A DNA stretch of 11,980 bases from Methylovulum sp. GTDB taxonomy: Bacteria; Pseudomonadota; Gammaproteobacteria; Methylococcales; Methylomonadaceae. The translations under genes and the position numbers were made by a program. How positions within the stretch are numbered: position 1 is the first letter of the stretch; each line of letters opens with the position of its first letter. Below, in pieces: positions 7,111-11,980 of the stretch. The notes beneath the pieces were generated by a model, which searched no databases, was not told the DNA's origin, and saw only the letters and a program-made list of their open reading frames with translations. The stretch covers positions 1 to 11,980 of the forward strand of contig SCST01000218.1 in assembly GCA_004299465.1 (NCBI GenBank). Reading direction: 5' to 3'.

Positions 7111-7785
7111 TCAGCGCTTTCCTTGCATTGGGTTTAACCCATACAGCAATAATAAGACGACAAAAGAAAATACCAGCAGACAGGCCGCCAACCAGTGAGC
7201 CTGCCCGTATTCCATCGCCTCCACATGATTATAGATTTGCACCGAAACCACCCGCGTTTTATCAGGGATATTGCCACCGACCATCAGGACGACGCCGAAT
7301 TCACCGACCGTATGGGCAAACCCCAGCACGGTAGCCGTCATGAAACCGTGCCGCGCCAACGGGATAACCACGCTGAAAAACGCATCCAACGGACCCGCTC
7401 GCAAAGTCGCTGCAACTTCCAGCGGTCGTTCACCGATAGCCGCAAAAGCCGTTTGCAAGGGTTGCACGACAAAAGGCAGCGAATACAAAACCGATGCCAC
7501 GATGACGCCGCCGAACGTAAACGGCAAGGTACCCAGTCCCAGCTCAGTCGTTAAATGACCGACAGGACCATTAGGCCCCATCAGTACGAGCAAATAAAAG
7601 CCCAATACCGTCGGCGGCAACACCAGCGGCAACGCAACCAATGTATTCACTACGCCTTTCCAGCGCGATGGCGTGCGCACGAGCCACCATGCGATAGGCG
7701 TGCCGAATAGCAGCAACAACACCGTAGCAACGCCGGCTACTTTCAGCGTCAGTAATAATGCGGCAATGTCGGCTTCGCTTAGCAT
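7111..7785 (-). CDS. modB: ModB, molybdate ABC transporter permease
   Basis: 224 residues, the standard length (E. coli 229). It forms the inner-membrane channel of ModABC as a dimer. Five to six hydrophobic segments can be seen (about 10-31, 47-70, 90-108, 148-170, 196-216). The cytoplasmic coupling (EAA-type) loop that contacts ModC lies around residues 115-145 (EVAATLRAGPLDAFFSVVIPLARHG). The later AHTVGEFGVVLMVGGNIPDKTRV stretch is typical of molybdate permeases. It starts 75 bp after the modA stop with a weak Shine-Dalgarno (CTGGA) and is tightly followed by modC. Confidence 0.96.
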   Translation of the reverse strand: MLSEADIAALLLTLKVAGVATVLLLLFGTPIAWWLVRTPSRWKGVVNTLVALPLVLPPTVLGFYLLVLMGPNGPVGHLTTELGLGTLPFTFGGVIVASVLYSLPFVVQPLQTAFAAIGERPLEVAATLRAGPLDAFFSVVIPLARHGFMTATVLGFAHTVGEFGVVLMVGGNIPDKTRVVSVQIYNHVEAMEYGQAHWLAACLLVFSFVVLLLLYGLNPMQGKR

Positions 7786-7860
7786 GCTTTATCCAGGAAA
7801 TAAATGTTTTGGCGATTTAATGCGCGATGCACCCTACACGTCGGCGCTAAATAATACACG
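7786..7860. other. modA-modB intergenic spacer
   Basis: This 75-bp gap is longer than the other gaps inside the operon. I see no terminator or promoter. A GTAGGGTGCATCGCGCAT stretch on the minus strand resembles degenerate dispersed intergenic repeats, but no second copy is in the window. Confidence 0.4.
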
Positions 7861-8634
7861 CTAAGACTTGTCTTTCGGCAAGCCATAACCATATTTTTCA
7901 ATAATGGCCAAAACCTTGCCGGACTTCAAAAAATCCAGCAAAGCCTGCGCGGCCGGATTATCGATGCCGGCCTTCAGCAACACGGCATCCTGGCGGATGG
8001 GCGCATACTTATCAGTTGGAATAAGCCAGCCCGAGCCTTCACCGATTTTGCCGTCCTTAATAACTTGGGACAACGCAATAAATCCCAGCTCTGCATTGCC
8101 GGTACTGATAAACTGCTGGGCCTGGGAAATGTTCTCACCGAGCACCAGCAAAGATTGTACGCGCTCCGTCAACCCCATACTTTTCAATACATCCAGCGCC
8201 GCGACACCATAAGGTGCAAGTTTCGGATCGGGAATCGCCAGATGCTTAAATCCCCCTGCCGATAGCACCTTGCCTTCTGCATCAATATAGCCGGGTTTAG
8301 CCGACCATAACACCAGCGTTCCCAAGGCATAGGTAAAGCGGGTGCCGGCGACGGCAAAGCCCGATGCCGTCAGTTTTTCGGGCTTTTTTTCATCCGCCGA
8401 TAAAAATACCTGAAACGGCGCACCATTTTCGATTTGCGCGGCAAATTTGCCGGAAGCGCCAAAGGATAATTCAGCGTTATGCCCCGTGGCTTTTTTAAAT
8501 TCGACGGCAATTTCCTCCATAGGTTTGGCAAAATTGGATGCAACGGCAACCAAAACCTGGCCGGCCAGGGCATTTGACGACGCTAATAGCACCGCCAGTA
8601 CAGCCAAGAAACGACTCATTGTCTGCGATAACAT
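7861..8634 (-). CDS. modA: ModA, periplasmic molybdate-binding protein
   Basis: 257 residues from the ATG at 8632-8634. It captures molybdate (or tungstate) in the periplasm for ModBC. A Sec signal peptide covers about 1-24 (hydrophobic core FLAVLAVLLASS, cut after NALA). ModA features follow: VAVASNFAKPMEEIAVEFKK, LSFGASGKFAAQI with the oxyanion-binding Ser in the GASG loop, FQVFLSADEKKPEKL, IPDPKLAPYGVAA and GNAELGFIALSQV. An in-frame TTG lies two codons upstream at 8638-8640, but the AGGAG at 8641-8645 would abut it, whereas it lies 6 nt from the ATG, so the ATG is preferred. The gene starts 15 bp after the mop stop and its Shine-Dalgarno lies in that gap. Confidence 0.96.
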   Translation of the reverse strand: MLSQTMSRFLAVLAVLLASSNALAGQVLVAVASNFAKPMEEIAVEFKKATGHNAELSFGASGKFAAQIENGAPFQVFLSADEKKPEKLTASGFAVAGTRFTYALGTLVLWSAKPGYIDAEGKVLSAGGFKHLAIPDPKLAPYGVAALDVLKSMGLTERVQSLLVLGENISQAQQFISTGNAELGFIALSQVIKDGKIGEGSGWLIPTDKYAPIRQDAVLLKAGIDNPAAQALLDFLKSGKVLAIIEKYGYGLPKDKS

Positions 8635-8640
8635 AAGCAA

Positions 8641-8645
8641 CTCCT
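8641..8645 (-). promoter_or_regulatory. Ribosome binding site that fixes the modA start
   Basis: AGGAG on the minus strand, 6 nt before the ATG at 8634. It directly touches the alternative TTG at 8640, ruling that start out. Confidence 0.8.
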
Positions 8646-8649
8646 AAAA

Positions 8650-9090
8650 TTATTCAGATGCCTGGCGCGCAACGGCCAGGATAATATGCGAGGCCTTGAT
8701 CAACGCGCAGATTGTTTCGCCGACTTTGATATCCAGCGCCTCAATGCTGTCGTTGGTCACGATGGCAGTGACATGCTGGCCGCCGGGCAGCTCTATTATC
8801 ACTTCGGCATTGATAGCGCCTTCCTGGCAGCTCACAACCTTACCGCACAGGCTGTTACGGGCGCTGGTCTTAAATTGCCGGTCATCTTTGGTAAGAATCA
8901 CCCACGGCGCCTTGACCAGCGCATAAGCTTTTTTACCTGATTGCAAATCCAGGTCATCAACACTGCTATTAGTGATAATAGCTATCAACTGATCGCCTTC
9001 GCCAATATCCAGCACCACTTCTGAATTCACCGCACCACGATGGACAGCACTGACCGTGCCTGAAAAACGATTTCGGCAACTGCTCTGCAT
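8650..9090 (-). CDS. Two-repeat Mop (molbindin) protein, ModG-like
   Basis: 146 residues made of two tandem Mop/TOBE repeats, about 4-67 and 75-138. Each follows the pattern S-x-RN-x(3)-G-x-V...GA(V/I)N(S/A)EV...(I/V)TN(S/D)S(V/I)...LVKA or LIKA...(V/I)IL. The first reads SCRNRFSGTV and GAVNSEVVLDIG; the second SARNSLCGKV and GAINAEVIIELPGG. Such di-Mop proteins (ModG, molbindin) bind several molybdate or tungstate ions in trimers and are thought to buffer or store the oxyanion in the cytoplasm. No signal peptide and no DNA-binding domain. It is the first gene of the mop-modABC operon, with an AGGAG Shine-Dalgarno 7 nt before the ATG and a terminator-like hairpin just upstream of that. Confidence 0.93.
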   Translation of the reverse strand: MQSSCRNRFSGTVSAVHRGAVNSEVVLDIGEGDQLIAIITNSSVDDLDLQSGKKAYALVKAPWVILTKDDRQFKTSARNSLCGKVVSCQEGAINAEVIIELPGGQHVTAIVTNDSIEALDIKVGETICALIKASHIILAVARQASE

Positions 9091-9101
9091 AAAGAAACTC
9101 C

Positions 9102-9155
9102 TTCAGTTAATAAAAAATACCGCCCGGCATCGGTGCAAGCATCGATGCCTGACGG
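9102..9155 (-). promoter_or_regulatory. Terminator-like hairpin in the mop-modABC leader (candidate attenuator)
   Basis: On the minus strand CCGTC (9151-9155) pairs with GGCGG (9120-9124). After an A/G mismatch, GGCATCG (9143-9149) pairs with CGATGCC (9126-9132). The top is TG-CTTG-CA after an A/C mismatch. TATTTTTTATT follows at once. This has the form of an intrinsic terminator, yet its U-tract lies only about 20 nt before the mop ATG, leaving no room for a promoter downstream. It therefore either attenuates mop-modABC or ends the regulator transcript while mop starts from within it. I could not match it to the Moco riboswitch from memory. Confidence 0.65.
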
Positions 9156-9191
9156 ATTATTGCATGGCCGCAATTTTAAAATTACATCTTT

Positions 9192-9205
9192 GTATTTTAT
9201 GCAGC
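9192..9205 (-). repeat. GCTGCAT motif, copy 1
   Basis: The minus strand reads GCTGCATAAAATAC. It lies just downstream of the putative mop -10, where a bound repressor would block initiation. It matches the two stronger copies in the GCTGCAT core and the final AC. Confidence 0.5.
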
Positions 9206-9206
9206 C

Positions 9207-9234
9207 ATTATCTAACAACCCATACATAAAGCAA
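9207..9234 (-). promoter_or_regulatory. Putative promoter of mop-modABC
   Basis: Minus-strand TTGCTT (9229-9234), 16-bp spacer, GATAAT (9207-9212). It would give a leader of about 110 nt that contains the terminator-like hairpin. The hexamers match only in part and other A/T-rich choices exist nearby. Confidence 0.35.
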
Positions 9235-9319
9235 AACACTTGCCATCACAAAAATAAATATACGTAATTGATAGCATTATCATTAAAAATAAATCAGCAT
9301 AAATACAGCGCACACCATA

Positions 9320-9354
9320 TGCTGCATTTATTACATTTTGCAACAAATGCAGCA
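9320..9354. repeat. Perfect 10-bp inverted repeat made of two GCTGCAT motifs
   Basis: TGCTGCATTT (9320-9329) and AAATGCAGCA (9345-9354) flank a 15-bp spacer. Read outward-in, the arms begin longer motifs: GCTGCATTTATTAC on plus (9321-9334) and GCTGCATTTGTTGC on minus (9340-9353). No T-run follows on the minus strand, so it is a poor terminator for the regulator gene that ends at 9399. An operator is more likely. Degenerate relatives lie next to it on the minus strand at about 9287-9310. Confidence 0.7.
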
Positions 9355-9398
9355 ATCACCTTACAATACCGTCAAATCAAAGCCTTCGCAATCATCAC

Positions 9399-10319
9399 CT
9401 ATTTTCGCGTGTAATGGACCACGCCCAATTCACTGACATCATATCCACCCAATTCCTGCGCTTTTTCAATAAATTCAGGCTGACGGGCAAAGCGCAGTAA
9501 ATCCTGTACGGGCGGTTCAAAATAATCGGCATGCGTCATGACCAGATCAAACCGCTCCGTCAAAAAAGGCACAAAATCCAGTTGCAATTGACCGGCAGCG
9601 GCCGCTATGCCGATGCCGGCATCCGCTTTACCGTTAAATATCGCCATTGCCAATTCAACCTCATTATGCGCAGGACGCCCTAAGCGATGTAATTGCTGGA
9701 AACTCAAGCCCTCCTCGGCGAGTTTGCGCAACAGCAGAATCTGGCTGCCGGCGCCCGCCTGGCGCTCAATCAAGCGCGCATTCCTCATAATCACATCACC
9801 CAGGTTGTGGAGGTTTAATGGATTGTTTTTTGCGACGATCAGGCCTTGCTGCCGCTTTGCCCATTCGATGGCAACAATAGGGGACAAGCCGATTTGTGCC
9901 TTGATAGAGGCAATATTGTATTGTCCGCCTGTTTCCAGGATATGTGTGCCGCATAACATGGCTTCGCCTGCCCCAAATAACCGCAACCCTTCCTGTGCTC
10001 CCGTCATCTTAACGGCAATCGGGCTGTGTATTGCATTCAACGCCCATTCCAGCAGCAGGTCATGACTACCGGCCAGGATCGCGACAGACGCCGTAGAAAA
10101 AGGCGTACCCCGCACCGTGTCTAACGCCGGTTGGTGTTGTTGCAAAGACAGCCAAGCCTCTATCCTATCCTTGGGAAACAGCCATTTCTTTCCTGCGCGC
10201 ACACAGGGAATAGCCTCCTGCGCCAGCAGGTAATAAATTTTCCTTTCTTTAAGCCGCAAATACCGTGCAACTTCCTGCACGGTCATCAGTTCATTAGGAT
10301 ACGAGTCTTCTGTAGTCAT
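9399..10319 (-). CDS. Transcriptional regulator: excisionase-type HTH fused to PBP-like domain
   Basis: 306 residues from the ATG at 10317-10319. An in-frame GTG one codon upstream (10322) cannot be excluded, and neither has a good Shine-Dalgarno. Residues about 10-57 form a MerR/excisionase-like helix-turn-helix (MTVQEVARYLRLKERKIYYLL...AGKKWLFPKDRIEAWL). Residues about 85-300 resemble the type II periplasmic-binding fold seen in PBP_like (PF12727) regulators, with GSHDLLLEWAL, ADAGIGIAAAAGQLQLDFVPF and RFDLVMTHADYF segments. No signal peptide, so it is cytoplasmic. The binding domain is distantly related to ModA/LysR-type sensor folds, so sensing of molybdate or tungstate is plausible. It lies upstream of mop-modABC on the same strand, in the place where modE is found elsewhere. 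Ligand and sites are inferred from context only. Confidence 0.85.
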   Translation of the reverse strand: MTTEDSYPNELMTVQEVARYLRLKERKIYYLLAQEAIPCVRAGKKWLFPKDRIEAWLSLQQHQPALDTVRGTPFSTASVAILAGSHDLLLEWALNAIHSPIAVKMTGAQEGLRLFGAGEAMLCGTHILETGGQYNIASIKAQIGLSPIVAIEWAKRQQGLIVAKNNPLNLHNLGDVIMRNARLIERQAGAGSQILLLRKLAEEGLSFQQLHRLGRPAHNEVELAMAIFNGKADAGIGIAAAAGQLQLDFVPFLTERFDLVMTHADYFEPPVQDLLRFARQPEFIEKAQELGGYDVSELGVVHYTRK

Positions 10320-10349
10320 CACTGTCTATTGTTGATGGGTCACCCAGCA

Positions 10350-10403
10350 AGCACTTAAAGCACTAAGCGCTTATTCTTGATGGATGATAAAATTTTAAGT
10401 GCT
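10350..10403. promoter_or_regulatory. Cluster of TAAGTGCT-like sites upstream of the regulator gene
   Basis: AGCACTTAAA (10350-10359) and TTTAAGTGCT (10394-10403) are a perfect 10-bp inverted repeat 34 bp apart. Between them lies AGCACTAAG and the palindrome TAAGCGCTTA (10364-10373), so four related half-sites sit within 54 bp. On the minus strand a poor -10 (TATCAT, 10383-10388) falls between the arms. The layout suggests autoregulation of the HTH-PBP gene or control by another factor. Confidence 0.55.
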
Positions 10404-10776
10404 ACACATAAAGCCCGCGGGCAAGCGATCGATAAACAAACATTACTTTTTTACCGATAAACCGGCCATATATGCTAAGTTATAGGCAACTCGAACTGGA
10501 TCGTGTATACGCAATCCCTGCAATAATACCCACACTCAGGCTTAAGCACATCCACTGGCACCGGACGAGCTTTGTAGCCCGCCCGCAATACGTTGTAGAC
10601 AAGCGTGAGCGGGTTGAGCCATTTAACAACACCATAAACACCTACAGTAAAAATAATTTTTCGCGAGAACGCCATGGACATTTCACCAAGCCGCTTTACC
10701 GGCTTTCGGCTCCCTAATTATTTACATCACACACTCGAGTCGGGGATACCGTTGTCATGGTCACCAAGAGGTCGCT
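10404..10776. other. Intergenic region between the regulator and HD-GYP genes
   Basis: It holds a GC-rich palindrome GCCCGCGGGC (10413-10422), a doubtful minus-strand ORF (10475-10681), and a short inverted repeat AAGCCG/CGGCTT (10688-10693 and 10700-10705) with no T-run. I could not find a convincing promoter for the HD-GYP gene. Confidence 0.5.
10475..10681 (-). CDS. Doubtful small ORF, 68 aa
   Basis: The frame starts MSMAFSRKIIFTVGVYGVV and ends with a Cys cluster (CGYYCRDCVY) and QFELPIT. The N-terminal third is hydrophobic with a Lys/Arg start. Against it: only a weak GGTG-like ribosome binding site, no recognised family, and a plus-strand frame of 81 codons over the same bases. It would be divergent from the HD-GYP gene and parallel to the regulator. 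Confidence 0.25.
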   Translation of the reverse strand: MSMAFSRKIIFTVGVYGVVKWLNPLTLVYNVLRAGYKARPVPVDVLKPECGYYCRDCVYTIQFELPIT

Positions 10777-11980
10777 ATGCTGAAAAAAATTAAAGTTCAG
10801 GACGTCCAAGTCGGCATGTTTATCCACGAAGTTTGCGGAAGCTGGATGGACCACCCTTTTTGGCAAAAAGCATTCAAGCTTACGAAAGAAAAAGATTTAA
10901 AGGCGCTTTCTGCGTATCACATCAAGGAAGTCTGGATAGATACCGATAAAGGCCTGGATGTGGATGCCGATACAACATCAGTTTCTGTTGAAGAGGAAAA
11001 AACGCAAATCAACAGCGAGCTTCAACAAATCGCGGCACAGGCAAAAAAGCCAATGCCACGAGCTTCACTGCAAGATGAGCTGGTACGCGCACGGAAAATA
11101 CTGTCTAAAGCCAAAAAAGGCGTCATTTCCATGTTCAACGAAGCGCGTATGGGCAAAGCCGTTGAAGTAGGGCATGCGGCCGAAATGGTAGAAGAGATCA
11201 ACCATTCAATCACGCGTAACCCGGATGCCCTGCTCAGCCTGGTGCGGCTGAAAAACGCCACTGATTACACGTACATGCATTCAATCGCAGTGAGCGGATT
11301 GATGCTTGCACTGGGCAAAGAACTGGGCTTGGACAGCACATTACTGCATGAAGCCGGTGTCGCCGGCTTATTGCATGATGTGGGCAAAATCTTCATTCCC
11401 GGCAAGATACTCAACAAAACCGGGCAATTGACGAGCGAAGAATTCGCCATTATGAAAACCCACCCGCAACAAGGCTGGGACCTGCTCAAACGCTCGCATG
11501 ACATCAACGACATAGCGCTGGATGTGTGCCTGCATCACCACGAGCGCATCGATGGCAAAGGCTATCCCAACCAGCTTTCCGGCGAAGCATTGAGCTTGTT
11601 TGCACGCATGGGCGCAATCTGCGACGTGTACGATGCCATCACGTCGACACGCTGCTACAAGGCAAGCTGGGAACCCGCCGAATCCCTACGCAAAATGGCG
11701 GAATGGAAAGAAGGACAGTTCGACGAAACCCTGTTCAGCGCTTTTGTTAAAACAATAGGCATCTACCCTTCAGGCACACTGGTAAAACTGAAATCCGGCC
11801 GCCTTGCCGTGGTCACCGAACAAACCGAAGCAAGCCTGCTCAAGCCGGTGGTCAAAGTATTTTTCTCCACTAATTCCATGGCGCACATCATGCCGCAAGT
11901 AGTCGACCTGTCGCAATCGCCTGACACTATCATCAGCAAGGAAGATCCACAACAATGGGGATTTGACCTGGGGAAATATA
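10777..11980 (+). CDS. HD-GYP domain cyclic-di-GMP phosphodiesterase (C-terminus cut by window)
   Basis: 401 codons are visible from the ATG at 10777-10779 (AGAGG Shine-Dalgarno about 6 nt upstream) to the edge with no stop; by family length only a few residues are probably missing. Residues about 1-120 are a DUF3391-type N-terminal region (MLKKIKVQDVQVGMFIHEV...HIKEVWIDTDKG) with a helical linker. The HD-GYP domain follows: His168 (YMHSI), HDVGK at 200-204, His229 (KTHP), HHHERIDGKGYP at 253-264 with the defining GYP at 262-264, and CDVYDAITS around 282-290. All metal and signature residues are present, so it should hydrolyse cyclic di-GMP, affecting motility and biofilm. A small beta-rich C-terminal part (about 330-385) follows. 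It is alone on this strand; the neighbouring genes give no clue to its input. Confidence 0.93.
   Translation, partial: MLKKIKVQDVQVGMFIHEVCGSWMDHPFWQKAFKLTKEKDLKALSAYHIKEVWIDTDKGLDVDADTTSVSVEEEKTQINSELQQIAAQAKKPMPRASLQDELVRARKILSKAKKGVISMFNEARMGKAVEVGHAAEMVEEINHSITRNPDALLSLVRLKNATDYTYMHSIAVSGLMLALGKELGLDSTLLHEAGVAGLLHDVGKIFIPGKILNKTGQLTSEEFAIMKTHPQQGWDLLKRSHDINDIALDVCLHHHERIDGKGYPNQLSGEALSLFARMGAICDVYDAITSTRCYKASWEPAESLRKMAEWKEGQFDETLFSAFVKTIGIYPSGTLVKLKSGRLAVVTEQTEASLLKPVVKVFFSTNSMAHIMPQVVDLSQSPDTIISKEDPQQWGFDLGKY

Noticed and set aside
7786..7860. Dispersed repeat between modA and modB
   Set aside because: The GTAGGGTGCAT-like stretch has no second copy in the window and no complete hairpin.
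9320..9354. Inverted repeat as a terminator of the regulator gene
   Set aside because: No T-run follows the stem on the minus strand; shared motifs with other sites favour an operator.
9091..9398. ModE box or Moco riboswitch in the mod leader
   Set aside because: Only a lone ACGTATAT half-like stretch near 9260 resembles ModE sites, and I could not match the leader to the Moco riboswitch consensus. A covariance search would decide the latter.
10472..10717. Plus-strand open frame of 81 codons
   Set aside because: No Shine-Dalgarno, Arg/His-rich random-looking composition, no recognised family.

Overview
The window looks like chromosome of a mid-GC gammaproteobacterium. A methanotroph-like (Methylococcales-type) origin is possible, but this is inference from general protein resemblance only. 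Most genes lie on the minus strand. Core genes (groESL, tRNA-Phe, pstS) mix with an accessory metal-uptake locus; no insertion sequence, phage gene or CRISPR array is visible.

Layout. Bases 1-950 hold the start of pstS (minus, running off the left edge) behind a near-consensus Pho box. Bases 1222-1522 form a complete tRNA unit: promoter, two identical tandem tRNA-Phe genes and an intrinsic terminator, all on the minus strand. A DUF4126 membrane protein (1541-2176) and a probable 59-residue acidic protein (2289-2468) follow. Bases 2662-4825 are a textbook groESL operon with a sigma70-type promoter, a perfect CIRCE (HrcA) operator and a strong terminator. Divergent from it is a MoeB/HesA/ThiF-family E1-like enzyme (4872-5618). 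A one-helix small membrane protein (5693-5899) lies convergent to it.

The most interesting part is 6026-10403, a molybdate (or tungstate) locus read on the minus strand. In transcription order it has a regulator with an excisionase-type helix-turn-helix fused to a periplasmic-binding-like domain, a long non-coding leader, a two-repeat Mop (molbindin) protein, then modA, modB and modC. No ModE gene or ModE box is visible. Instead the leader carries several copies of a GCTGCAT-type motif, two of them forming a perfect inverted repeat, and a terminator-like hairpin with a U-tract directly in front of the mop ribosome binding site. The regulator's own upstream region carries a different repeated motif (TAAGTGCT-like). 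The working model, an inference, is that the HTH-PBP protein senses the oxyanion directly and replaces ModE, with possible transcription attenuation in the mop-modABC leader. MoeB nearby would fit molybdenum cofactor synthesis, but it is on the other strand and separately transcribed.

The right end (10777-11980) is an HD-GYP cyclic-di-GMP phosphodiesterase with an N-terminal DUF3391-type region, cut by the window edge. The 450 bases before it hold only a doubtful small ORF.
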